From contig NZ_CP051293.1 of NCBI RefSeq assembly GCF_013170805.1, forward strand, positions 6,082,001-6,146,000: a DNA stretch of 64,000 bases. The letters are read 5' to 3'. Of the stretch, positions 26,614 through 37,095 are shown one piece after another. Made by a program: the position numbers and the translations under genes. The notes beneath the pieces are model-generated. The model did not search any database, was not told the DNA's origin, and worked only from the letters and a program-made list of their open reading frames with translations. This stretch comes from Mesorhizobium sp. NZP2077. GTDB lineage: Bacteria; Pseudomonadota; Alphaproteobacteria; Rhizobiales; Rhizobiaceae. Within the stretch, counting starts at the first letter, position 1. Every line of letters begins with the position of its first letter.

Positions 26614-27453
26614 ATGCAGCAGGGCGAGATCGAATTCCAGGCCTTCGGGCCGGACCATATCGAGGGCGCGGTGGCGCTGTCTCGCCAGGAGAATTGGCCA
26701 CATCGCCCGCAGGACTGGCAGATGGCGCTGCAGCTCTCGAACGGTGCGGTCGCGCTCGACGACCAGGGCCGCGTCACCGGGACCATCCTGGTCACGCCCT
26801 ACGGCGCGGATTGCGCCATGATCAACATGGTGATCGTCGACAGGAACGTGCGGGGCAAAGGGCTTGGGCGCCGGCTGATGGATCAGGCGTTCGCCTTGGC
26901 CGGAAACCGTCCGCTGCGGCTCGTCGCGACGGCGGACGGCATGCCTCTCTATGAAAAGCTCGGCTTCGTGCCGTCCGGAACGATCCGGCAACATCAGGGC
27001 AACGTCGCCAAGCTTGGTGCGCCCGACGGGGTGGACGCCGCGGGCACCGCCGATCTCCTGGAAATCAAGGCGCTGGACCGCGACGCCTATGGCGCCGACC
27101 GCGAAGCCCTGATCGATGCGCTGGCGGAGCGCGGCCAGTTCGCGGTCATCCGCCGCAACGGCGCCATCGAGGCCTATGCCGCGATCCGCCCGTTCGGGCG
27201 CGGCGAGGTGATCGGTCCGGTCATCGCGGGAAGCGCCAACGAGGCGAAGGCTCTGATCGGCTTCTTTGCCGCGCCGCGTCCCGGCGCCTTCCTGCGCGTC
27301 GATACCGGCAGCGGGAGCGGCATCGCCGGCTGGCTCGAGGACATCGGCCTCGCCCATGTCGGCGGCGGCGTGGCCATGGACCGTCCACCCAAGACGAGCA
27401 TGGAACAGGCCAGACCGAAAGTTTACGCCCTCGCCAACCAGGCGCTGGGCTAG
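26614..27453 (+). CDS. GNAT-family acetyltransferase, two-domain
   Basis: The 279-residue protein has an intact acetyl-CoA loop in its N-terminal GNAT domain (VIVDRNVRGKGLGRRLMDQA, containing R-x-x-G-x-G) and MPLYEKLGFVPSG. The C-terminal half resembles the second domain of YitH-like acetyltransferases (IRPFGRGEVIGPVIAG, AFLRVDTGSG) and ends YALANQALG. It is a paralog of the gene at 16577-17479. It lies 14 bases upstream of the aminotransferase gene, so the pair is cotranscribed. An amine or amino acid substrate is likely. Confidence 0.87.
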   Translation: MQQGEIEFQAFGPDHIEGAVALSRQENWPHRPQDWQMALQLSNGAVALDDQGRVTGTILVTPYGADCAMINMVIVDRNVRGKGLGRRLMDQAFALAGNRPLRLVATADGMPLYEKLGFVPSGTIRQHQGNVAKLGAPDGVDAAGTADLLEIKALDRDAYGADREALIDALAERGQFAVIRRNGAIEAYAAIRPFGRGEVIGPVIAGSANEAKALIGFFAAPRPGAFLRVDTGSGSGIAGWLEDIGLAHVGGGVAMDRPPKTSMEQARPKVYALANQALG

Positions 27454-27467
27454 TCCGGAGGACAACA

Positions 27468-28841
27468 ATGCTTGCCAATTCCCTGATAGAACTCGATCGC
27501 GCCCATCTCATCCACCCGGTCTCTTCATACCGCGGCCACGAGGCGCTCGGCGTGCGCGTCTTGAAATCGGCGAAGGGCGCGACCGTGACCGATGCGTCCG
27601 GCCGGCAACTCGTCGATGGTTTCGCCGGGCTATGGTGCGTCAACGCCGGCTACGGCCATGACAGCATCGTCGAGGCGGCGGCCAGGCAGATGCGCGAACT
27701 TCCCTATGCCACTGCCTATTTCGACCTCGGCTCGGAGCCGGCCATCCGGCTCGCCTCGGAACTGGCCGAGCGGGCGCCCGGGGATCTCAATCACGTCTAT
27801 TTTACGCTCGGCGGGTCGGACGCGGTCGACAGCACAATCCGTTTCGTCCGCTACTACTGGAATGCCAGGGGCGAGCCGCAACGCGACCAATTCATTTCCA
27901 TCGAGCAGGGCTATCACGGGTCGTCGGTGGTCGGCGCGGGCCTGACCGCCCTGCCCGCCTTTCACGCCGGTTTTGGCATTCCCTTCGAATGGCAGCACAA
28001 GATCCCCTCGCCCTATCCCTATCGCAACCCGGTCGGCGAGGACGGCAACGCAATCATCGCCGCATCGCTCGCCGCGCTGAAGGCCAAGATCGAGGCGATC
28101 GGGCCGGAGCGGGTCGCTGCCTTCTATGCCGAGCCGATCCAGGGCTCCGGCGGCGTCATTGTTCCGCCGAAGGGCTGGATCAAGGCGATGCGCGAGCTCT
28201 GCCGGGAGTACGGCATCCTGTTCATCGCCGACGAAGTGATTACCGGCTTCGGCCGCACGGGACCCTTGTTCGCCTGCACGGACGAGGACATCGTTCCCGA
28301 TTTCATGACGACCGCGAAGGGGCTGACCTCGGGCTATGTTCCCATGGGCGCCGTGTTCATGGCCGATCATGTCTACGACGTCATCGCCGATGGCGCGGGC
28401 GCTTCGGCGGTCGGCCATGGCTACACCTATTCCGCCCATCCCGTCAGCGCCGCCGTCGCGCTCGAAGTGTTGAGGCTCTACGAAGACGGTCTGCTGGAGA
28501 ACGGCATCAAGGCCGGCGCCCGCCTGATGGCGGGCTTGGAGGGCCTGAGGGACCACCCGCTGGTCGGCGACGTGCGCGGCCGCGGCATGCTTGCCGCGAT
28601 CGAACTGGTGGTCGACAAACGGAAGAAAACACCGCTTCCAGCGTCAGCCATGCCGGCGCGGCGTGTCTTCGACAGGGCGTGGGACAACGGTCTGATCATC
28701 CGTGCCTTTGCGCATGGGGTTATCGGCTATGCACCGCCGCTCTGTTGCACCGACAGCGACATCGACGCGATCATCGAGCGCACGCGGCGGACGCTCGACC
28801 AGACACTGGACGATCCCGATGTCCGCCAGGCTCTGGCATGA
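27468..28841 (+). CDS. class III (omega-amino acid type) aminotransferase
   Basis: The 457-residue PLP enzyme has the class III features GLWCVNAGYGHDSIV, FTLGGSDAVDST, YHGSSVVGAG, the cofactor-binding Asp in LFIADEVITGFGRTG and the PLP Lys in TTAKGLTSGYVPMG (about 284). Length and motifs fit the pyruvate-dependent omega-aminotransferase branch (putrescine, beta-alanine or taurine-pyruvate type). It would deaminate a terminal amine to a semialdehyde for the GabD-like enzyme. GGAGG ten bases upstream of ATG 27468 supports the start. Confidence 0.93.
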   Translation: MLANSLIELDRAHLIHPVSSYRGHEALGVRVLKSAKGATVTDASGRQLVDGFAGLWCVNAGYGHDSIVEAAARQMRELPYATAYFDLGSEPAIRLASELAERAPGDLNHVYFTLGGSDAVDSTIRFVRYYWNARGEPQRDQFISIEQGYHGSSVVGAGLTALPAFHAGFGIPFEWQHKIPSPYPYRNPVGEDGNAIIAASLAALKAKIEAIGPERVAAFYAEPIQGSGGVIVPPKGWIKAMRELCREYGILFIADEVITGFGRTGPLFACTDEDIVPDFMTTAKGLTSGYVPMGAVFMADHVYDVIADGAGASAVGHGYTYSAHPVSAAVALEVLRLYEDGLLENGIKAGARLMAGLEGLRDHPLVGDVRGRGMLAAIELVVDKRKKTPLPASAMPARRVFDRAWDNGLIIRAFAHGVIGYAPPLCCTDSDIDAIIERTRRTLDQTLDDPDVRQALA

Positions 28842-29080
28842 CACCAGACGAATACCCTGTGTTTCGAAATAGCGCCGGGGCAGACGATTTCGCAATTTTG
28901 TGCCGCGCCCTCGTGCCTTTTCGGCGAATCCAGCGCGGGGGAAGTGCCAGACTGCATATAAGACAAGGCCAGAAAGCCCAAGTTTCCGGGTTTTTGAAAA
29001 AGGCCAGCGCCCCGGACAGCACGAAATTTTGTTCTGTTCAGTACGGTGTAATTCGGCCCTGCGCAGAGGAGAGCTAAATT

Positions 29081-29803
29081 TTGGCCAGGGGCTTTAGCGA
29101 ATTCAAATACATGACCTTTGATGTCGTCGGCACGCTGATCGACTTCGAAGGCGGCATCACGGCTTGCCTGGCGGGAATCGCCGCCGAGGCCGGCGTTTCG
29201 CTCGATGGCGAGGAGGCGCTGGCCCTTTACCGGCAAGCTCGATACATGCCCGATGCAGGCCTGTTCCCCGACGATCTCGTACGTGTCTACACAGTCATCG
29301 CGCCGCGGCTCGGCCTGCCGGTCGAAGAGAAATACGGCGTGCGCCTGCGGCATTCGGCCAGCCTCTGGAAAGGCTTTCCTGACAGCGCCGCGGCATTGGC
29401 CGAGCTTGCGAAATCGCACAGGCTGATCGCCATGACCAATGCCCGGAGCTGGGCGCTTGATCATTTCGAGAAGCAACTCGGATCGCCCTTCTTCGCCACC
29501 TTCACGGCCGACGATACCGGAACGGAAAAACCGGACCCGGCCTTTTTCCAGAAGGTCTTCGATTTCGTGGCCTCAAGGGGCGACAGCAAGGATGACATCC
29601 TGCACGTCGCGCAAAGCCAGTATCACGATATCGGCATATCCCGGGCGCTTGGCCTGACCAACTGCTGGATCGAGCGCCGGCATGCCCAGCAGGGCTATGG
29701 CGGCACGATCGAGCCGGAGCGCTTCACCGTGCCGGACTACCACTTCACCTCAATGGCCGCGTTGGCGTCGGCCGTGCGGGAAAGCCTGAAGGAACGAACC
29801 TGA
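29081..29803 (+). CDS. haloacid dehalogenase-type HAD hydrolase
   Basis: The 240-residue protein starts at TTG 29081, preceded by GAGGAG at good spacing. HAD motif I is MTFDVVGTLIDFEGG, again without the second Asp, so it groups with dehalogenase-type rather than phosphatase-type HADs. Motif II is AMTNARSWA, motif III EKPDPAFFQKVF, and motif IV ILHVAQSQYHDIGISRALG. It leads a five-gene unit with the ABC importer. A 239-bp gap upstream probably contains the unit's promoter. The substrate is unknown. Confidence 0.85.
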   Translation: MARGFSEFKYMTFDVVGTLIDFEGGITACLAGIAAEAGVSLDGEEALALYRQARYMPDAGLFPDDLVRVYTVIAPRLGLPVEEKYGVRLRHSASLWKGFPDSAAALAELAKSHRLIAMTNARSWALDHFEKQLGSPFFATFTADDTGTEKPDPAFFQKVFDFVASRGDSKDDILHVAQSQYHDIGISRALGLTNCWIERRHAQQGYGGTIEPERFTVPDYHFTSMAALASAVRESLKERT

Positions 29804-29866
29804 GCCCAAGCCCGGAAAGCCGCGTCAAGACGAGCAACCCGGAAAACCAACAGAAAGGGGAATGAT

Positions 29867-31477
29867 ATGACCGACAAGATCACGAACTGGACCAGCGCAG
29901 ACAATGCCATGGTCGAAAATGCCATTCGGCGGGGCGCGAGCCGCCGCGAACTCCTCAAGATGCTGCTGGCCGGCGGCGCCGCGGTTGCCGCGGGCAGCAT
30001 GGTGCTTGGCCGCGCCACCAATGCCGTCGCCGCCACGCCGGTTTCCGGCGGAACCTTCAAGGCGGCAGGCTGGTCGTCCTCGACCGCCGACACGCTCGAT
30101 CCGGCAAAGGCGTCGCTGTCGACCGACTATGTCCGCTGCTGCTCGCTCTACAACCGCCTGACGTTCCTCGACAAGGACGGCGTCACGCAGATGGAGCTGG
30201 CTGAAAGCTTCGACAGCAAGGACGCCAAGACCTGGACGGTGAAGCTGCGCAAGGGCGTCACCTTCCACGACGGCAAGGCCTTCACCGCCGACGACGTCGT
30301 CTTCTCGATGAAGCGCCATCTCGATCCGGCGGTCGGTTCCAAGGTCGCCAAGATCGCCGCGCAGATGACCGGCTTCAAGGCGGTCGACAAATCGACCGTC
30401 GAAATCACGCTTGCCGATCCGAATGCGGACCTGCCGACCATCCTTGCGCTGCACCACTTCATGATCGTGGCCGACGGCACCACCGACTTCTCCAAGGGCA
30501 ACGGCACCGGCGCCTTCGTGCTGCAGACGTTCGAACCGGGCGTGCGGTCGGTCGTCACCAAGAACAAGAACTACTGGAAATCAGGCAAGCCCTACCTCGA
30601 CTCCTTCGAATTCATCGCCATCAGCGACGACAGCGCCCGCGTCAACGCCCTGCTTTCCGGTGACATCAACTTCGCCGCCTCGATCAATCCGCGCGCGATG
30701 AAGCTCATTGGCGGCCAGCAGGGCTTCGAATTGTCGAAGACGACCTCGGGCAACTACACCGACCTCAACATTCGGCTCGACATGGATCCGGGCAACAAGG
30801 CCGACTTCGTGACCGGCATGAAATATCTCGTCAACCGCGAGCAGATCGTCAAATCGGCATTGCGCGGCCTTGGCGAAGTCGGCAACGACCAGCCCGTCTC
30901 GCCGGCGAACATCTTCCACAATGCCGACCTAAAGCCGAAGGCCTTCGACCCGGACAAGGCGAAGTTCCACTTCCAGAAGTCGGGCCTGCTCGGCCAGTCC
31001 ATCCCGGTGATCGCCTCCGACGCCGCGACCTCGTCGATCGACATGGCGGTGATCATCCAGGCCGCCGGTGCCGATATCGGCATGAAGCTCGATGTCCAGC
31101 GCGTACCGTCCGACGGCTATTGGGACAATTACTGGCTCAAGGCCCCGATCCATTTCGGCAACATCAATCCACGCCCGACGCCGGACATCCTGTTCTCGCT
31201 CCTCTACGCCTCCAACGCGCCCTGGAACGAAAGCCAGTACAAGTCGGAGAAGTTCGACAAGCTGATGATCGAGGCGCGCGGCTCGCTCGACCAGGCCAAG
31301 CGCAAGGAGATCTACGGCCAGATGCAGACCATGGTCTCCGAGGAGGCCGGCACCATCATCCCGGCCTACATTTCCAACGTGGATGCCCTCTCCAGCAAGG
31401 TGAAGGGTTTGGAGGCGAACCCGCTCGGTGGCATGATGGGCTACGCAATGGCGGAATATCTCTGGCTCGAAGCTTGA
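29867..31477 (+). CDS. ABC transporter substrate-binding protein, family 5 (dipeptide/opine type)
   Basis: The 536-residue periplasmic protein has a twin-arginine-like signal (SRRELLKMLLAGGAAVAAGS, cleavage near AVA). The SBP_bac_5 domain follows: the family start AESFDSKDAKTWTVKLRKGV, then FHDGKAFTADDVVFSMKR, NGTGAFVLQTFEPG, and RPTPDILFSLLYASNAPWN. It captures a peptide-, opine- or amino-sugar-like ligand and delivers it to the adjacent permeases. AAAGGGG before ATG 29867 supports the start. It is 63 bases after the HAD gene and 87 bases before the first permease. Confidence 0.93.
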   Translation: MTDKITNWTSADNAMVENAIRRGASRRELLKMLLAGGAAVAAGSMVLGRATNAVAATPVSGGTFKAAGWSSSTADTLDPAKASLSTDYVRCCSLYNRLTFLDKDGVTQMELAESFDSKDAKTWTVKLRKGVTFHDGKAFTADDVVFSMKRHLDPAVGSKVAKIAAQMTGFKAVDKSTVEITLADPNADLPTILALHHFMIVADGTTDFSKGNGTGAFVLQTFEPGVRSVVTKNKNYWKSGKPYLDSFEFIAISDDSARVNALLSGDINFAASINPRAMKLIGGQQGFELSKTTSGNYTDLNIRLDMDPGNKADFVTGMKYLVNREQIVKSALRGLGEVGNDQPVSPANIFHNADLKPKAFDPDKAKFHFQKSGLLGQSIPVIASDAATSSIDMAVIIQAAGADIGMKLDVQRVPSDGYWDNYWLKAPIHFGNINPRPTPDILFSLLYASNAPWNESQYKSEKFDKLMIEARGSLDQAKRKEIYGQMQTMVSEEAGTIIPAYISNVDALSSKVKGLEANPLGGMMGYAMAEYLWLEA

Positions 31478-31564
31478 GAGGCGCCTGCCAGGGACCGGAC
31501 AGCCGGTCCCTGGCACCTATTGCGCAACATGGCTTGGCCGACCGCAACCCGCAGGAGCGCTTCC

Positions 31565-32515
31565 ATGACGTCTGGGGTTCTAAACCTCGTGCTGAAGCGG
31601 CTGGCGATCGCGGTCGTCACGCTTCTGATCGTCCTGTTCGCCGTGTTTTTCGCCACCAGCATGCTGCCCGGCGACACCGCGTCGATCCTGCTCGGCCAGG
31701 CGGCTACACCCGAAGCCGTCGCCGGCCTGCGCGAGGCCATGCATCTCAACGATCCGGCAATCCTGCGCTTCCTGCGCTGGCTTCTCGGCCTGCTCCACGG
31801 CGATCTCGGCACTTCCTATGCCAATCAGATGCCGGTCGCGGCGCTGATCGGCGGGCGCTTCGTGAACACCATGGAGCTCGCCGGCATAACCACGCTGCTC
31901 TCGGTCCCCCTGGCGCTGACGCTCGGCATCACCGCCGCCATGTTGCGCGGTTCCCTCTACGACCGCACCGTCACCATTCTTGCGATCGGCGTCATCTCGG
32001 TGCCGGAATTCATGGTCGCGACGCTGGCGGTCCTGCTTTTCGCCGTCTATCTCAAATGGCTGCCGGCGCTGTCCTCGGTCAACGAGGCGCATACGCTGAC
32101 CGACCTCGTGCGCATCTATGCAATGCCGGTGATCACGCTCACCTTCGTCATCTCCGCCCAGATGATCCGCATGACCCGCGCTGCGGTGATCGAAACGCTC
32201 TCCACGCCCTATGTCGAGATGGCGCTTCTCAAAGGCGCCTCACGCGGCCGCATGGTGCTCAAGCACGCACTTCCCAACGCGCTCGGGCCAATCGTCAACG
32301 CGGTTGCGCTGTCGCTGTCCTATCTGGTCGGCGGCGTCATCATCGTGGAGACGATCTTCAACTATCCCGGCATCGCCAAGTTGATGGTCGATGCGGTCGC
32401 GACCCGCGACCTGCCGCTGATCCAGAGCTGCGCGATGATCTTCTGCCTCGGCTATCTCTTGCTCATCACCGTCGCCGACATCATCGCCATCATGTCCAAC
32501 CCGAGGCTCAGGTGA
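31565..32515 (+). CDS. ABC transporter permease (DppB-like)
   Basis: The 316-residue inner-membrane protein starts MTSGVLNLVLKRLAIAVVTL and has six predicted membrane helices. It carries the typical DppB start of ABC importers (PGDTASILLGQAATPEAVAG, LLHGDLGTSY) and the EAA-loop sequence EMALLKGASRGRMVLKHALP that contacts the ATPase. GGAG seven bases upstream fixes the start at 31565. It forms a heterodimeric channel with the next gene's product. Confidence 0.93.
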   Translation: MTSGVLNLVLKRLAIAVVTLLIVLFAVFFATSMLPGDTASILLGQAATPEAVAGLREAMHLNDPAILRFLRWLLGLLHGDLGTSYANQMPVAALIGGRFVNTMELAGITTLLSVPLALTLGITAAMLRGSLYDRTVTILAIGVISVPEFMVATLAVLLFAVYLKWLPALSSVNEAHTLTDLVRIYAMPVITLTFVISAQMIRMTRAAVIETLSTPYVEMALLKGASRGRMVLKHALPNALGPIVNAVALSLSYLVGGVIIVETIFNYPGIAKLMVDAVATRDLPLIQSCAMIFCLGYLLLITVADIIAIMSNPRLR

Positions 32516-32517
32516 CG

Positions 32518-33359
32518 ATGGCGCGCGTGGCAGCTTCCCGACGGTCCTTGCTGGGTCACAGCTACAATCTCGTGGGCGTCGTGGCCGCGCTGGTCATCCT
32601 GGCGTGGACGCTGATCGCCATCTTCGCGCCTTACATCATTCCCCATTCGATCGGCGATATCGTCGACGACGATTATTTCGGCCCGATGCGTCAGGGACTG
32701 TGGCTCGGCTCGGACTATCTGGGGCGCGACATGCTCTCGCGGGTGCTGATGGGGGCGCGCTACACCGTCGGCATATCGCTCGCTGCCGTCGTCATCGCCT
32801 GCTTCTCGGGCGTTGTGCTGGGGATGATCGCGGCCGTCACCGGCGGCTGGCTCGACAGCTGCCTCAGCCGCTTCCTCGACGCCATGAACTCCATCCCCAG
32901 CAAGCTGTTCGGCCTTGTGGTCGTCGCCGCGGTCGGCTCGTCGATCCCGGCGCTGATCCTGACGCTCGCCGTCATCTACATACCGGGCGCCTACCGTTTC
33001 GCGCGGGCGCTCGCCGTCAACATCAACAGCATGGACTTCATGACCGTCGCTCGCGTCCGCGGCGAAAGCACTGCCTATCTCATCGGGTCAGAGATCCTGC
33101 CCAACATCATGCGCCCGGTACTGGCCGACTTCGGCCTGCGCTTCGTCTTCATCGTGCTCTTGCTCTCCGGCCTGTCCTTCCTTGGGCTCGGCCTGCAGCC
33201 GCCACTCGCCGACTGGGGCGCGCTGGTGCGCGAGAACATTGGCGGCCTGCCCTTCGCGGCGCCCGCCGTCATCATTCCGTCGCTGGCGATCGCCAGCCTC
33301 ACCATCAGCGTCAACCTGCTGATCGACAACCTGCCGCAGAAGATCAGGGACAGGGACGC

Positions 33360-33363
<4 letters not shown>
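32518..33363 (+). CDS. ABC transporter permease (DppC-like)
   Basis: The 281-residue inner-membrane protein has the DppC pattern: an N-terminal helix, LGSDYLGRDMLSRVLMGARY, the EAA loop FMTVARVRGESTAYLIGSEI, and FLGLGLQPPLADWGALVREN near the end. The ATG at 32518 lies just past the stop of the first permease; a GTG at 32512, overlapping that stop, is also possible. Its own stop overlaps the ATG of the ATPase gene (ATGA at 33360-33363). It is the second half of the translocation channel. Confidence 0.93.
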
Positions 33364-35015
<1,652 letters not shown>

Positions 35016-35027
35016 TTACACCGCTGG

Positions 35028-35504
35028 CTACCTCGGAAACAGGCTGGGCAGCGGCATGTGCGCCTTGACGATGGGCGACTTCAGCACGACGAAGCTGAAA
35101 TACTTGTCGATGCCGATATCCATGTCGGTCAGCCGTTCCATGATCGTCTGGTACTCGGCTATGCCGGCGGTCACGAATTTCATCAAATAGTCGTAGCCAC
35201 CCGAGACCAGGTGGCATTCGATGACCTGGTCGATCTTCTCGACGACGGCGAGAAAGCGGGCGAAGTCGACTTGGCGATGGTTCTTCAAGGTGATTTCGGT
35301 GAACACGGTCAGCGTCTGTCCGAGCTTGCCGATATTGATCTGCGCGGAATAGCCCTCGATGTAGCCCTCCGATTGCAGTCTCTTGACCCGCATCAGGCAC
35401 GGGCTTGGCGACAGGTGCACCAGATCAGCCAGTTCCACATTGGTGATGCGGCCGTTCTTCTGCAACTCGTACAGAATCTTGATATCGATCCGATCCAGTT
35501 TCAC
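35028..35504 (-). CDS. Lrp/AsnC-family transcriptional regulator
   Basis: The 158-residue protein has an N-terminal winged helix-turn-helix (LDRIDIKILYELQKNGRITN, VELADLVHLSPSPCLMRVKR) and a C-terminal RAM ligand-binding domain with CHLVSGGYDYLMKFVTAGI. GTG at 35504 with GGAG six bases upstream is chosen over a longer TTG start because it begins directly at the conserved KLDRIDIKIL. It is convergent with the ABC importer and divergent from the flavoprotein gene at 35726, the usual layout for Lrp-type activators of amino acid dehydrogenases. It probably senses an amino acid intermediate of this block. Confidence 0.93.
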   Translation of the reverse strand: MKLDRIDIKILYELQKNGRITNVELADLVHLSPSPCLMRVKRLQSEGYIEGYSAQINIGKLGQTLTVFTEITLKNHRQVDFARFLAVVEKIDQVIECHLVSGGYDYLMKFVTAGIAEYQTIMERLTDMDIGIDKYFSFVVLKSPIVKAHMPLPSLFPR

Positions 35505-35725
35505 GGTCGTCTCCGCAGAACACGCTGCAGCACAAAATGCTGCCTTGCTCATAGACATTGACACTACCACAGCCTGTTGGCCTGTCCATCCAAGCGGACA
35601 GCGCTTTGAAACGCAGTGGCTCCCGATTTTGAACGGGCTGCCGGAATAAAATTCTGCTTCGGCCGCAACTGCGGCAGCGGCTGCCTGCGCAACGCGTTAA
35701 ATTGGCGCTTCAAGGCAGAGAGACC

Positions 35726-37051
35726 ATGCGCGCACCCCTACAGAAAATCGAGACATCCGGCGAACTGCCACAGACCGCGGACGCAGTGGTGATTGGCGGC
35801 GGCATCGTCGGGATCTTCGCGGCCTACTACCTGGCACGACGCGGCCTGAAGGTCGCGCTTGTCGAAAAAGGACGTGTCGGCGCCGAGCAGTCCTCGAGGA
35901 ACTGGGGGTGGTGCCGCCAGCAGAACCGCGACGCGCGCGAGTTGCCGATGGCAACGAAGAGCATCGACCTGTGGGGCAGCTTTGCAGCAGAGACTGGCGA
36001 AGACACCGGCTTTCGCCGCTGCGGCCTGCTCTATCTCAGCAATGACGAGGCGGAACTGGCCGGCTGGGTGCGCTGGCGTGACTTCGCCAAAACGGCCGGC
36101 GTCACCACGCATATGCTCGACGGCGCCGAGGCCAGCGAGCGGGGCCGCGCCACGGGGCGGACCTGGAAGGGCGGCGTCTTCTCGCCGACCGACGGCACCG
36201 CCGATCCTTCGCGGGCAGCACCCGCGGTCGCCCGCGCCATCCTCAAGCTCGGCGGCTCCGTGCACCAGCATTGCGCCGCGCGCGGTATCGAGACCGAAGG
36301 CGGGCGCCTGAGCGGTGTGGTCACCGAAAGCGGAACGATCCGGACCAAGGTGGCGGTGCTGGCCGGCGGCGCCTGGGCCTCCTCCTTTTGCCGGCAGTTC
36401 GGTTTCCGTTTTCCGCAGGCGTCGATCCGCTCCTCCATTCTGTCCGTCTCGCCAGGCGCGGAAGGTCTGCCGGATGCGCTGCACACGAAAGGGATCTCGG
36501 TCACGCGTCGCGGCGACGGCGGCTACACGCTCGCCATAAGTGGACGCGGGCGCGTGGACGTGACGCCGCAGCAGTTGCGCTTCTCCTCGCAGTTCCTGCC
36601 GATGTTCCTGAAGCGGTGGCGCAGCCTCGCGCCGGGCGGCCTGCAGGGCATGCGCTCGGGCCACGAAACGCTGCGACACTGGCGGCTCGACCAGCCGACA
36701 CCGATGGAGCGGATGCGCATCCTCGATCCGGTTCCGGACCAGGCAACCATCCGGCTGACCCACGCCCGGGCGCTCGAGCTGCTGCCGGCACTGGGCCAGA
36801 CCAGGATCAGCGCGGCCTGGGCCGGCTACATCGACAGCACGCCGGACGGCGTGCCTGCCATCGGCGAGATCAATACCGTTCCTGGTTTCTTCCTGGCTGC
36901 CGGGTTTTCGGGGCATGGCTTCGGCATCGGACCCGGCGCCGGGCATCTCATCGCCGATCTGATGACCGGGTCGCAACCAATCGTCGATCCGCAATCCTAT
37001 GATCCCAGGCGCTTCGACGCTTCAGCCTGGGGGAAGGTCGCCGATTTCTAA
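35726..37051 (+). CDS. FAD-dependent oxidoreductase (DAO family)
   Basis: The 441-residue flavoprotein has the FAD fingerprint GGGIVGIFAAYYLARRG (about 25-41), followed by VEKGRVGAEQSSRNWGWCRQ, a signature of D-amino acid dehydrogenase/opine oxidase-like enzymes. The end contains FLAAGFSGHGFGIGPGAGHL. It is divergent from the Lrp gene and convergent with the iron-sulfur flavoprotein gene at 37096, separated by 44 bases. It is one of two candidates for the catalytic beta subunit of the HcnAB/OoxA-like complex; the other is at 43936-45054. Confidence 0.9.
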   Translation: MRAPLQKIETSGELPQTADAVVIGGGIVGIFAAYYLARRGLKVALVEKGRVGAEQSSRNWGWCRQQNRDARELPMATKSIDLWGSFAAETGEDTGFRRCGLLYLSNDEAELAGWVRWRDFAKTAGVTTHMLDGAEASERGRATGRTWKGGVFSPTDGTADPSRAAPAVARAILKLGGSVHQHCAARGIETEGGRLSGVVTESGTIRTKVAVLAGGAWASSFCRQFGFRFPQASIRSSILSVSPGAEGLPDALHTKGISVTRRGDGGYTLAISGRGRVDVTPQQLRFSSQFLPMFLKRWRSLAPGGLQGMRSGHETLRHWRLDQPTPMERMRILDPVPDQATIRLTHARALELLPALGQTRISAAWAGYIDSTPDGVPAIGEINTVPGFFLAAGFSGHGFGIGPGAGHLIADLMTGSQPIVDPQSYDPRRFDASAWGKVADF

Positions 37052-37095
37052 GGCGCGATACATTTCGACATCTAGATATGGTCTCCGGAACGCCA

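Noticed and set aside
31120..32517. Long plus-strand open frame preceding and fused to the second permease
   Set aside because: It overlaps the binding protein and first permease in another phase; only the segment from 32518 resembles a permease.
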